Origin: Legionella sheltonii
Lineage (GTDB): Bacteria; Pseudomonadota; Gammaproteobacteria; Legionellales; Legionellaceae
NCBI RefSeq assembly: GCF_026191355.1
Contig: NZ_JAPHOQ010000006.1
Location: 124,001 to 188,000 of the forward strand
Reading direction: 5' to 3'
Length of the DNA: 64,000 nucleotides
The notes below the pieces were generated by a model that saw only the letters and a program-made list of their open reading frames with translations, had not been told where the DNA came from and did no database searches. The number at the start of each line of letters is the position of its first letter. Positions within the stretch are counted from its first letter, which is position 1. The position numbers and the translations under genes are program-made. Below, piece by piece: positions 1 to 7,930 of this stretch.

Positions 1-9
1 GAGTTTGGG

Positions 10-753
10 ATGAAGCGATTTTGGTTAATCGGTTTATTATTGTTGGCAAATAATGTGTTTTCGCAGACGTTAATCACCAAGGTGATTGAACTGCATTATG
101 TCCCTGTTCAAAAAGTGATTCAATTAGTGCAGCCCCTGTTGCAATCCGGAGAAAAAATAAGTGGTTCAGGGCAAACTTTAATAGTGCAGGTTTCTCCTCA
201 GACACTAACCCAAATTAGAACCGTATTGCATCAAATTGATGTGGCCCCAGTAACATTTAAAATTTCTATTTATCAAGGGGACCCTAATTGGCTTAGTTCA
301 CAAAATCAAAACTCTGTAACCTATAGTTCGCAGTCTCCGGCTGAAGTGAAGCGTTCACAATCAGTTAAGGTAATGAGTGGTGAATCCGCGTTTGTCGCTA
401 CTGGAGAAGAAGTGCCAATCGTCACCTCTGTAGGTGCGGGATTTTTTACAGGCATTGCTTACGAGCAACATCAGATAAAAAATGGATTGCTGGTTCAACC
501 GGTGATGCGTGGTTCAAAGGTCGAGTTAAAGGTGCGTCGAGTACGTGAACAACAAAATCCCGCAGGCGGACAGCAATTTGATAATCAAAATATAGATACA
601 ACTTTAATGGTCCCATTAAATAAGTGGGTTTCTTTAGGAACTCCTGAGGGAACAGAGGATACTGACTCTTCCTCTGTGTCTTATACCGCTGGAAGGCCTT
701 TTTCTCAGCAAGCAACACTTTATGTAAAGGTTACAGTGGAGCATGATTTTTAA
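10..753 (+). CDS. Secretin N-domain periplasmic protein
   Basis: Residues 1-18 form a signal peptide with a likely cut after VFS. The part at about 22-78 resembles a secretin short N-domain (NolW-like), with the pattern V-V-Q-x-L-L followed by a strand and a predicted amphipathic helix ending QIDVAP. A second beta-rich block around 115-200 (SVKVMSGESAF, then LLVQPVMRG) resembles the start of the secretin region. At 247 residues it has no C-terminal beta-barrel, so it is not a PilQ/GspD channel by itself. It may be a stand-alone periplasmic accessory to a secretion or pilus system. The ATG at 10 is the start; the window begins nine bases earlier, so upstream context is unseen. Function is inferred from fold resemblance only. 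Confidence 0.6.
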   Translation: MKRFWLIGLLLLANNVFSQTLITKVIELHYVPVQKVIQLVQPLLQSGEKISGSGQTLIVQVSPQTLTQIRTVLHQIDVAPVTFKISIYQGDPNWLSSQNQNSVTYSSQSPAEVKRSQSVKVMSGESAFVATGEEVPIVTSVGAGFFTGIAYEQHQIKNGLLVQPVMRGSKVELKVRRVREQQNPAGGQQFDNQNIDTTLMVPLNKWVSLGTPEGTEDTDSSSVSYTAGRPFSQQATLYVKVTVEHDF

Positions 754-832
754 ATGTGTTCGCATAAAAAATATACAATTGGTATATAATTAATATAAAC
801 GTAATAAATAAACTAACCCTTCGGGAGGGCTC

Positions 833-1396
833 ATGGCAATTATAAGCTCGTTGGCTAATCATTTGCTGATCGCAATGCCTTCTCTAAATGATCCTAATTT
901 TGAAAGAACAGTGATTTATGTTTGTGAACATCACGAACAAGGATCTGTAGGTTTAATTGTCAATCGCCCCATGCAATTTCCTCTTGCCATCGTTTTTGAG
1001 CAATTACATATCGAGCCAGTTCGTATGGAGCAAAGCAAAATGCCTTTAATGTTTGGTGGGCCAGTACAACCTGAAAGGGGATTTGTGATTCATAAACAAT
1101 TTGGTGGGTGGCGATCCAGCTTGTTTTTACAAGATGAGGTGACGGTAACCACATCAAATGATATTATTCGTGCCATCGCAGAAGATAAAGGACCTAAAGA
1201 TGTTTTAATTACTTTAGGTTATGCTGGATGGGTGGAAAATCAATTGGAAAAAGAAATTCTTGAAAATACTTGGTTGGTTTGTCCTTATCGCTCGGAGATT
1301 TTGTATGAGGTTCCCTTCGAAGATCGTTGGGAATATGCAGGGTCCACTTTAGGGATTAGAATGAGCCAACTCAGTTCAAATGTCGGCCATGCCTAG
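833..1396 (+). CDS. yqgE: YqgE/AlgH family protein (UPF0301)
   Basis: Full-length (187 residues) member of the UPF0301/AlgH family. The N-terminus NHLLIAMPSL followed by F-x-R-T-V-I-Y-V-C-E-H and GLIVNRP is the family signature; the central GGPV and the later LGYAGW are also typical. The biochemical role is unsettled; the pseudomonad relative AlgH was linked to alginate regulation. A strong GGGAGGG ribosome site sits just upstream of the ATG. The gene overlaps the next (ruvX) start, so the two are translationally coupled, the usual yqgE-ruvX order. Confidence 0.93.
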   Translation: MAIISSLANHLLIAMPSLNDPNFERTVIYVCEHHEQGSVGLIVNRPMQFPLAIVFEQLHIEPVRMEQSKMPLMFGGPVQPERGFVIHKQFGGWRSSLFLQDEVTVTTSNDIIRAIAEDKGPKDVLITLGYAGWVENQLEKEILENTWLVCPYRSEILYEVPFEDRWEYAGSTLGIRMSQLSSNVGHA

Positions 1397-1808
1397 TCCT
1401 GTTTATTTGGGTTTTGATTTTGGTTATAAACGCATTGGTGTTGCAGTAGGTCAACAATTAACGTGCAGCGCCTCCCCTCTAGCGACTTTGAGTGCCCGAT
1501 CCGGTGTGCCTGATTGGGGTTTGGTTGCCAAAGTCATTGCTGAGTGGTCCCCTCAAGCATTAATTGTAGGTATTCCTACCTGTATTGATGGCAGTGAATT
1601 ATACACAACTTCCGCGGCGCGCCGATTTGCCAAGGAATTGCGTAAGCGATTTACTTTGCCGGTTCATTTAGTTGATGAACGGCTTTCAACGGTTGCGGCT
1701 AGGGAGCAATTGTTTGCACAAGGTGGATATCGTAAAATCAAACAATCTGAGGTAGATAGTATAGCGGCTTGTGTTATACTGGAACAATGGCTACAACACC
1801 CTGAATAG
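1380..1808 (+). CDS. ruvX: Holliday junction resolvase-like nuclease RuvX/YqgF
   Basis: RNase H-fold protein of the YqgF family, thought to act on pre-16S rRNA 5' ends and proposed as a Holliday junction resolvase. The first catalytic Asp lies in FDFGYKRIGVAVG (about residues 12-24), the conserved VDERLST segment is near residue 95, and the last acidic residue is in DSIAACVILE near the C-terminus. Its 142 residues match the family. The ATG at 1380 lies inside the 3' end of yqgE; an ATG at 1389 is an alternative start. The stop codon TAG at 1806-1808 overlaps the first base of an inverted-repeat element and its TA target. Confidence 0.94.
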   Translation: MSAMPSPVYLGFDFGYKRIGVAVGQQLTCSASPLATLSARSGVPDWGLVAKVIAEWSPQALIVGIPTCIDGSELYTTSAARRFAKELRKRFTLPVHLVDERLSTVAAREQLFAQGGYRKIKQSEVDSIAACVILEQWLQHPE

Positions 1809-1913
1809 GGTCTGTTCGCATTCTACTATCATAGCCACATACAACCCAAGTCATCCCTGCTATGGTTGGGATGAATGAATTCATGGCTCAATCTAGCGAA
1901 GCGGGAACAGACC
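1808..1913. repeat. MITE-like inverted-repeat element, copy 1
   Basis: The left end reads GGGTCTGTTCGC and the right end is its near inverse (GCGGGAACAGACC). The preceding TA at 1806-1807 belongs to the ruvX stop codon; the right flank is TC rather than TA. The interior carries the GGCTCAATCTAGCGAA block also seen in the copies at 28658 and 32340. Confidence 0.65.
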
Positions 1914-1951
1914 TCAGAGTCCTAGCGATTTAGTTAAAAAATAAGGTTTTT

Positions 1952-2848
1952 ATGAATCATTTCTTAGAAATTAGTCAATTATCACGTCAACAAATTGAAT
2001 CCATACTACAACGTGCCGTTTATTTCAAAAATCAGGATCATTATCCTTCATATGCACAATATACGGTTGCAAATTTATTTTATGAAAATAGTACGCGAAC
2101 TCGGGTAAGTTTTGAATTAGCTGCAAAGCGTTTATCCATGCCGGTGATAAATCTAGACCTACACAGCTCTTCAGAAACTAAGGGAGAGACCATTGAGGAT
2201 ACCGTTCGCACCCTTGCAGCCATGGGGATTCAATATTTTGTAATTCGCCATCGTCAAAATGGCTTACAGCAAGATTTGGCCAGACAAATTGGGGATTTAG
2301 CCCATATAATTAATGCAGGTGATGGTACCCATGCACATCCAAGCCAAGCTTTGCTTGATATGATGACGATCCTTGAACGAAAACCGCGATTGGATCAATT
2401 AAAAATAGCAATACTAGGAAATATTAGGCACTCAAGGGTGGCAAATTCTTTTCAATGTATTTGCGCTCAACTGGGAGTGGGTGAGCTTGTCTTGGTTGCT
2501 CCCGAGATTTGGCAACCACAGACCGTGCATTATGGTCGAGTAACCCATAGTTTACGCGATGGATTAATTGATGCCGATGTAGTGATTTGTTTGCGTGTGC
2601 AACACGAACGTTTAGCAGAGTCCGATCATTTGGATCTTGATACTTATCGACGTGATTTTGCTCTAACTAAAGAAAATCTGACGTATGCTAAACCTGACGT
2701 GATGGTGATGCATCCGGGACCTATAAATCGAGGGATTGAAATAGACAGTGATGTTGCAGACGGGGCACATTCTTTTATACTGAACCAAGTTGCAAATGGC
2801 GTTTTTGTACGCATGGCAATTTTTGATGCATTAAGTCATCAAGCGTAA
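1952..2848 (+). CDS. pyrB: Aspartate carbamoyltransferase catalytic subunit
   Basis: Catalyses carbamoyl phosphate plus aspartate to N-carbamoylaspartate, the committed step of pyrimidine synthesis. Carbamoyl-phosphate motif STRTR is at residues 47-51, HPSQ at 129-132, and HPGPINRG occurs near residue 255. At 298 residues it is slightly shorter than the E. coli enzyme. No pyrI or pyrR lies next to it, although pseudomonads place pyrR between ruvX and pyrB. The promoter region is occupied by repeat copy 1, so transcription may start inside that element or read through from ruvX. Confidence 0.96.
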   Translation: MNHFLEISQLSRQQIESILQRAVYFKNQDHYPSYAQYTVANLFYENSTRTRVSFELAAKRLSMPVINLDLHSSSETKGETIEDTVRTLAAMGIQYFVIRHRQNGLQQDLARQIGDLAHIINAGDGTHAHPSQALLDMMTILERKPRLDQLKIAILGNIRHSRVANSFQCICAQLGVGELVLVAPEIWQPQTVHYGRVTHSLRDGLIDADVVICLRVQHERLAESDHLDLDTYRRDFALTKENLTYAKPDVMVMHPGPINRGIEIDSDVADGAHSFILNQVANGVFVRMAIFDALSHQA

Positions 2849-2932
2849 TATTGAGCACTTCACAGGACAGTATAATTTTAATGGACCATCCAAGGATATA
2901 GCTGTCTCTTGGTCACAGAATAAGAGTCTTGG

Positions 2933-2968
2933 TGAAAAGTCAGATTTGAGTTCAAATAGGACTTTTCA
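2933..2968. terminator. Long perfect hairpin between pyrB and the GT87 gene
   Basis: TGAAAAGTC at 2933-2941 pairs with GACTTTTCA at 2960-2968. Inside it ATTTGA (2944-2949) pairs with TCAAAT (2952-2957) around a GT loop. The only mismatch is a symmetric AG/AG internal loop. There is no long T tract after it, so it may be a terminator of pyrB or a leader hairpin of the next gene. Confidence 0.5.
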
Positions 2969-3002
2969 ATAGGATGTGCATCCGATTCAGAAGGATATAC
3001 CC

Positions 3003-4322
3003 ATGAGTGATCGCTATCAGCAGGTATGCATTTTAGTATTGCTGGGTTTTTACTGTTTGCTTTTCTATTTTATTTTTAAGCATTATCAACGAGTTGATTT
3101 CTCCTCTTTTTATTTATCGTCTCAGGCATTAATGCAAGGCGAAAATCCTTATAGAAATTTCTTTACTACGTTTTTGCCCGCTATAAAAATATTGCCTGCT
3201 AATTTAAATCCACCGTTTGTTTTGTGGGGATTTAGTTTTTTAACGCAATTAAGCTATTCCAAAGCATTACTTGTTTGGGTTAGCATTTCTTTCATTTTAG
3301 GCATAATTGGAGTAAGTATTAGCTTTTATTATGCGTTTTCGCATCGTTTTTTGCAGAAACATTATATCAATGTGTATCTTCTATATTTTGCATTTTTCCC
3401 CACACTAATGAATCTTGTGACTCAGCAATTTGGATGTATTTTATTGTTTTTTATTATGGGGGGGTATTATTTTTATTTAAATCATCGTGACTATCGTGCA
3501 GGTATATTCTGGGGCATTATCATTGCGATCAAATTATTTCCCGCTTTGTTATTTTTTTATGTTTTAAAACAAGATCGTAAACGAGTTTTTGCAATCATGT
3601 TGGTTACTTTATTAGTGGCTGCATGCCTTCCCCTCCTGACTCATGGCCCGGTGGTTTATGAGCAATATTTTAGAATGATGAGAGGGGTGTTTTGGTATGG
3701 GGATGATTGGAATGCCTCAATTTATGGGTTTATTTTTCGTCTATTGTTTGGGGGAGAGAAACTCCCTAACATGTTTTATTTGAAATTAGTAAATCTATGT
3801 TATGGTGTTTTATTTTTATTTTTGCTTCTATGCTATTGGCGAAAACTAGGTCCAAATCAAAAGGATCCGCTAAATCATCAACCCTTTTGTCTGACTTTAG
3901 CGATGATGTTATTTATGAGCCCTTTTGGATGGATGTATTATTTTCCAGTGTTAATTTTTCCCATGATTCTTATTTGGTTTGTGGCATTAGAAGAACAAGA
4001 CATTTCGACAAAAACCATGTTGATGTGGTTCTTATGCCTATTTCTCATCAATTTTCCTATTGATTATGTAAACAGCCAAGAAATGTCTAATGTTTGGGTC
4101 CGAATCAGTTTTTTCTCCAGCCATTTTTATGGCTTATTGCTTCTATGTTATCTATTAAGCAAAAGAAAAAAAATCTATGGAAATAATGAGATCCAATTTG
4201 GTGAACCAATGCATTATTCAATATCAACTATGATCATTATTTTTGTCTTAGGGGTGTTCGTTCCGGTAATCTATTACCTCATACGTTTGCTCAATTTAAC
4301 TTTTAATTTGGAATTAACCTAA
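3003..4322 (+). CDS. GT87-type (DUF2029) polytopic glycosyltransferase-like protein
   Basis: A 439-residue inner-membrane protein with roughly ten hydrophobic segments. It has features of the DUF2029/GT87 group of polyprenyl-phosphate-dependent mannosyl/arabinosyl transferases: an early periplasmic loop with Y-L-S-S-Q-A and GENPYRNF, the LNPPFVLW segment, and the typical G-x-I-x-A-I-K-L-F-P-A-L helix near residue 180. The substrate is unknown. The start at 3003 is chosen because AAGGA lies eight bases upstream; an upstream GTG at 2976 in frame is less likely. It appears to be a single-gene unit downstream of a hairpin. Confidence 0.72.
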   Translation: MSDRYQQVCILVLLGFYCLLFYFIFKHYQRVDFSSFYLSSQALMQGENPYRNFFTTFLPAIKILPANLNPPFVLWGFSFLTQLSYSKALLVWVSISFILGIIGVSISFYYAFSHRFLQKHYINVYLLYFAFFPTLMNLVTQQFGCILLFFIMGGYYFYLNHRDYRAGIFWGIIIAIKLFPALLFFYVLKQDRKRVFAIMLVTLLVAACLPLLTHGPVVYEQYFRMMRGVFWYGDDWNASIYGFIFRLLFGGEKLPNMFYLKLVNLCYGVLFLFLLLCYWRKLGPNQKDPLNHQPFCLTLAMMLFMSPFGWMYYFPVLIFPMILIWFVALEEQDISTKTMLMWFLCLFLINFPIDYVNSQEMSNVWVRISFFSSHFYGLLLLCYLLSKRKKIYGNNEIQFGEPMHYSISTMIIIFVLGVFVPVIYYLIRLLNLTFNLELT

Positions 4323-4334
4323 CTGCCTTTAAGA

Positions 4335-4440
4335 GTCCCCTCTCCGATCTGTGGGAGAGGGTTAGAGGAGAGGGTTCCTGAGTGAAAATCAATACCCTCA
4401 TCCTCCCTGATGAGCACCTTCTCCCCACCAGGAGAAGGGA
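4335..4440. repeat. CCCTCTCC/GGAGAAGGG intergenic repeat, copy 1
   Basis: An element of about 106 bp that starts TCCCCTCTCC, contains a local GGGAGAGGG partner, then a shared core AATCAATACCCTCATCC and ends CACCTTCTCCCC..GGAGAAGGGA. Two other copies lie at 11770 and 45001. It lies between convergent genes and could act as a transcription end or REP-like element. Confidence 0.75.
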
Positions 4441-4458
4441 GCTTAACGACAAGCCTCT

Positions 4459-5970
4459 TTATCCAGGAGTGCGTAAGGCATGTCTAAAGGATAAAGCTTG
4501 TTGTAAATGCTCTAAGCATACCTGGCTGCTTGCGTGGATGTCAGCGATAGTTCGTGCAACTTTCAATAAACGATGATACCCCCGAGCAGACAGCTTGAGT
4601 TGCAGCATAGACTGTCGTAAAAAATCTTGTTCCTGAGAACCTAATGCACAAATTTTTTCACATGTATTTGCTCCTAAATAAGCATTAAGACAATCTTGTC
4701 GCTCCAACTGGATGGCTCGTACTTTAATAACCTGTTCTCGGATCAGATCACTTTGTTTATGAGGATTACTATTCGGGGTAACTAATTCCTCTTGAGTGAG
4801 TGCCTGGACGGAGATATGCATGTCAATACGATCCAGTAGCGGGGCTGAAATTTTGGCATGATATCGCTTGATGCGATCAGGACTACACAAACAGTTCGCC
4901 TGAGGATTGCCCCATTGTCCACATGGGCAGGGATTCATTGCAGCGATGAGCTGAAATTTCGCTGGGAATTCTATTTGTGCTGCCGCTCTTGAAATGCATA
5001 TTGTTCCTGATTCGAGTGGTTGTCTTAAGGTTTCTAGGACTTTTCGATCAAATTCAGGTAACTCATCCAAAAACAAGACCCCATGATGTGCTAGAGAAAT
5101 TTCTCCTGGTTTTGGGGGATTTCCTCCACCAACTAAGGATACGGGGGAGGCAGTATGATGGGGGGTGCGAAAAGGTGGGGAGCACCATTCACTGAAATCA
5201 GGTAATTTACCGCGTATGGAGTTAATTGCGATACATTCTAGGGCTTCTGCTTCAGATAAGGGAGGCAATAGAGTTCTGAATCGCCTGGCTAACATGGTTT
5301 TTCCGCTTCCAGGAGCACCATTGAGTAAAATACTGTGTCCCCCATATGCTGCAATTTCCATTGCTTTTTTCGCATGAAACTGACCTTTAATATCAGACCA
5401 ATCGTCTGTATAGCGCATGGTGCATGATTCGGGTTTAGGGGGGAGGAAGTGTAATGAAGTTCCTTGACAAAGGTAGCTGCATACTTCACGCAAGTTATTT
5501 GCACTGTAGATGTTTTGATATCCGGTCAAGGAGGCTTCATGTGCATTAGCACTGGCGATAATCAGTGAGCTTTTTTCTTTGTTTGCCGCTAAGACAGCTG
5601 GAATAATAGCGGAAATGCCTCGAAGCTCACCACTTAAAGCAAGTTCAGCTATAAACTCATGGTCGGTTAATTGGTTTTGAGGAATTTGCTTGGAAGCTGC
5701 AAGAATACCAAGAGCGATTGGTAAATCAAAACCACTTCCTGTTTTAGGTAAATCAGCAGGCCCCAAATTGACGGTGATTTTTCGGCAGGGAAATTCAAAC
5801 TGGCTATTAATAATCGCAGAACGGACTCGATCCTTGCTTTCTTTCACGGCGGTTTCAGCAAGACCTACGATTGTAAAACCAGGCAAACCATTCGATAAAT
5901 GAACTTCTACTGACACAGGTTGTGCCAATATCCCCACAGTACTACGTGTTTTAGTAAACGCAAGATTCAT
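4459..5970 (-). CDS. comM: YifB/ComM family Mg-chelatase-like AAA+ ATPase
   Basis: AAA+ hexameric helicase that promotes branch migration during natural transformation; Legionella is transformable, which fits. The N-terminal Lon-substrate-like domain (about 1-170, GLPGFTIVGL) precedes Walker A GAPGSGKT (about 218) and Walker B VLFLDELPEF (about 298). The cysteine cluster C-P-C-G..C-L-C near residue 350 is typical. At 503 residues it is full length. It sits downstream of ubiK on the same strand, the common glnK-ubiK-comM neighbourhood. The ATG at 5970 has a weak GGA site. Confidence 0.94.
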   Translation of the reverse strand: MNLAFTKTRSTVGILAQPVSVEVHLSNGLPGFTIVGLAETAVKESKDRVRSAIINSQFEFPCRKITVNLGPADLPKTGSGFDLPIALGILAASKQIPQNQLTDHEFIAELALSGELRGISAIIPAVLAANKEKSSLIIASANAHEASLTGYQNIYSANNLREVCSYLCQGTSLHFLPPKPESCTMRYTDDWSDIKGQFHAKKAMEIAAYGGHSILLNGAPGSGKTMLARRFRTLLPPLSEAEALECIAINSIRGKLPDFSEWCSPPFRTPHHTASPVSLVGGGNPPKPGEISLAHHGVLFLDELPEFDRKVLETLRQPLESGTICISRAAAQIEFPAKFQLIAAMNPCPCGQWGNPQANCLCSPDRIKRYHAKISAPLLDRIDMHISVQALTQEELVTPNSNPHKQSDLIREQVIKVRAIQLERQDCLNAYLGANTCEKICALGSQEQDFLRQSMLQLKLSARGYHRLLKVARTIADIHASSQVCLEHLQQALSFRHALRTPG

Positions 5971-6075
5971 TATTTATTCCTGTGATGTTGGACTAATTGT
6001 TCGACAAAATTTCCTATTAGAGCATAACCTGCATTTTTTCCTTTATTGCTTGGTTATCTCTATATTTTGACTGAA

Positions 6076-6126
6076 GTAAACTCTGTTTCTCGAATTTGGG
6101 ATGTCGTACACAAAAACAAAGTTTAC
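6076..6126. repeat. Imperfect inverted repeat upstream of comM
   Basis: GTAAACTCTGTTT at 6076-6088 is the near inverse of AAACAAAGTTTAC at 6114-6126. It lies in the 192-base gap between ubiK and comM. It could be a hairpin in the ubiK-comM message or a decayed mobile repeat. Confidence 0.4.
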
Positions 6127-6162
6127 AGGCTTATATTATTGTCGGTGGAGCTTATGTTGCTA

Positions 6163-6420
6163 TTACTTTTGTTCTTTATTAAGCTGAGTCATTAAAACAT
6201 CGACTTGCTTTTGAAGGTGTTCTACTTTTTCTCGGGTTCGTGCCAGAACTTTGGTTTGTACATCAAACTCTTCACGAGTAATCAGATCCATATGCGCAAA
6301 AGCAGCTTGTAACACTTCTTTAAATTTTTGTTGGATGTCTTTTTCAATGTTTTGTAGACTTGGGGGAAGAGCAGCAAAAAGTTTTTTTGCTAAATCGTCA
6401 AATTGTTTGGGGTCGAACAT
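6163..6420 (-). CDS. ubiK: Ubiquinone biosynthesis accessory factor UbiK (YqiC)
   Basis: An 85-residue protein of the UbiK family, which helps UbiJ assemble the soluble ubiquinone-synthesis complex. It begins MFDPKQFDDLAKKLFAALP and has a C-terminal coiled coil (about 50-83) with the family's E-F-D-V-Q-x-K-V-L-x-R-T-R-E-K pattern. The ATG at 6420 is preferred over a GTG two codons upstream because GGAG is well placed. It is divergent from the PII gene, which starts 63 bases away. Confidence 0.92.
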   Translation of the reverse strand: MFDPKQFDDLAKKLFAALPPSLQNIEKDIQQKFKEVLQAAFAHMDLITREEFDVQTKVLARTREKVEHLQKQVDVLMTQLNKEQK

Positions 6421-6482
6421 AATCACTCCATGTTTGTTTTTGCAAAGAGTCTAACAAAAGTATTATCACAGCGGAATATATT

Positions 6483-6824
6483 ATGAAAATGATTATGGCA
6501 ATTATTAAGCCTTTTAAACTGGATGATGTACATGAAGCGCTAATGGAAATAGGAGTGCCAGGGATAACTATTTCAGAAACTCGAGGCTTTGGACGACAAA
6601 AAGGTCATACGGAGCTGTACCGAGGTGCTGAATATGTAGTTGATTTCCTTCCCAAGATTAAAATTGAATTGGCCTTACCTGATGATATGGTTGAATCTGC
6701 AATTGAAGCGATTTGTAAATCTGCGTATACCGGAAAAATTGGTGATGGCAAAATTTTCGTTTATGAGTTGCAGCAAGTGGTCCGCGTGCGTACTGGAGAA
6801 ATTAATGCAGATGCTTTAACCTAG
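6483..6824 (+). CDS. glnB: Nitrogen regulatory protein P-II
   Basis: A trimeric signal protein that senses 2-oxoglutarate, ATP/ADP and glutamine, and is modified by uridylylation. Its 113 residues include the T-loop GAEYVVDF with the uridylylated Tyr51, the B-loop TGKIGDGKIFV, and the N-terminal KPFKLDDV. The T-loop looks GlnB-like and the B-loop flank GlnK-like; no amtB follows, so the paralogue is uncertain. Its stop shares the palindrome CTAG with the stop of the convergent cyclo-ligase gene. Confidence 0.93.
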   Translation: MKMIMAIIKPFKLDDVHEALMEIGVPGITISETRGFGRQKGHTELYRGAEYVVDFLPKIKIELALPDDMVESAIEAICKSAYTGKIGDGKIFVYELQQVVRVRTGEINADALT

Positions 6825-7402
6825 CCTCCCCCATACCAATAGATGGCACGTTGAGTAATCACTGCATTAAGCTGGATATCCCACGGCTCAGGTTCGATGG
6901 AATCGACACGTTGAAATTGGTAAGCCACACCAAATAAAGGACAATTTTCTTTACCTTTAAAGGTACGATCGTAATAACCAGCTCCCATACCAAGGCGATT
7001 ACAACGTACATCAAAAGCAACTAATGGCACTAAGGCTAAGTCCAATTCTTCAACAGGAATCGATAAATCAGGATCAACAGCGGGTTCAGCAATCCCGTAA
7101 CGATTTTTGTGGAAGGGGGTATCCGATGTTGCTGGTAAAAAAGAAAGAGTTAAATTTTCTTCATTAAGAACAGGAAAATAACAGATTTTTCCTTGTAAGA
7201 GTGCATTCTTCCAAAGTTCATCCACATCAATTTCACCGTTAATTGCAAAATAAAGTGCGATATTTTTGGCATTTCGATATTGCTCTAACAAGCGAATGCG
7301 ATTGCATACTTGATTTGAAGATGCGGTACGATACGAAACAGATATCTTAGAGCGTATTTGTTTCATCGTATCTCTTAATGCCTTTTTGGCTTGATCGGTC
7401 AT
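6821..7402 (-). CDS. ygfA: 5-formyltetrahydrofolate cyclo-ligase
   Basis: Converts 5-formyl-THF to 5,10-methenyl-THF with ATP. The family motif R-L-G-M-G-A-G-Y-Y-D-R-T-F is near residue 133 and R-x-x-x-S at the N-terminal helix is as expected. The length of 193 residues is normal. In many gammaproteobacteria this gene follows zapA and 6S RNA; neither is present upstream here, where the neighbour is a divergent small acidic gene. The two genes PII and ygfA are tail to tail with a 3-base overlap. Confidence 0.92.
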   Translation of the reverse strand: MTDQAKKALRDTMKQIRSKISVSYRTASSNQVCNRIRLLEQYRNAKNIALYFAINGEIDVDELWKNALLQGKICYFPVLNEENLTLSFLPATSDTPFHKNRYGIAEPAVDPDLSIPVEELDLALVPLVAFDVRCNRLGMGAGYYDRTFKGKENCPLFGVAYQFQRVDSIEPEPWDIQLNAVITQRAIYWYGGG

Positions 7403-7592
7403 ACAAGTATCGGTGTATTATTCTCTTTAAATTATCGATTCTTTATTGTAAAAATTCAAGGTATTGAAATCCTCTAAAAAATTTGTCACTCTGAAATCTT
7501 AGGAAATTGCTAATTTTTTCATAAAAAACTAGGCAAGGAAGAAAAAATAAGGTATATAAGCCGTCCTGGTTTTTTGTGATCCTTTGATATTA

Positions 7593-7625
7593 GGATCTGT
7601 TGACAATTTGACTGTCAACAGCCCC
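7593..7625. repeat. MITE-like inverted-repeat element, minimal copy 2
   Basis: GGATCTGTTGACA and TGTCAACAGCCCC flank a 7-base spacer; CTGTTGACA (7597-7605) is the exact inverse of TGTCAACAG (7613-7621). TA occurs on both sides (7591-7592 and 7626-7627). It lies 39 bases before the start codon of the PA3496-like gene, so it must fold in that leader if transcribed. Confidence 0.65.
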
Positions 7626-7663
7626 TAGATTCCAGGTACAGTATAACTCATTGAGAGAATGGT

Positions 7664-7861
7664 ATGAGTGATTTATTTGAAGATGATGAAGATGCTGTTG
7701 TAGAAGTCGGAGAGGACTTCGTCGATGTTGATAGTGAGTTGGATGTTGAAGCCGAGGTTATAGAAGTGGTTCCTAATGGTTTGGACGCCCGTAGACGATT
7801 GGAAAATATGTTGGATGAAAAACGTTTGCGTGATGAGCTGGACGATTTTGGCGACTATTAA
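7664..7861 (+). CDS. Small acidic PA3496-family protein
   Basis: A 65-residue highly acidic protein. The C-terminal block DARRRLENMLDEKRLRDEL followed by D-D-F matches the pattern of the PA3496-like putative envelope integrity family (short proteins ending R-R-x-I-E-x-x-x-E-x-R-x-L-R-x-E-L-x-D). No signal peptide is seen, so cytoplasmic location is likely. The role is unknown. The ATG at 7664 has a GAGAG site. It is followed 69 bases later by the pabC-like gene, possibly the same transcript. Confidence 0.75.
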   Translation: MSDLFEDDEDAVVEVGEDFVDVDSELDVEAEVIEVVPNGLDARRRLENMLDEKRLRDELDDFGDY

Positions 7862-7930
7862 CTTCCCTCGTCAATAAACACTCGTATCAGATTCAACTGC
7901 TTTTTCTAAAATAATAGGTTTAAGTAAGTA

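Noticed and set aside
4382..4576. Short open frame over the repeat and the comM end
   Set aside because: It covers a dispersed repeat and the antisense of comM; no ribosome site and no plausible protein.
7403..7663. Possible 6S RNA upstream of ygfA
   Set aside because: The region is AT-rich, has no long closing stem or open central bubble of 6S RNA, and contains a MITE-like copy instead.
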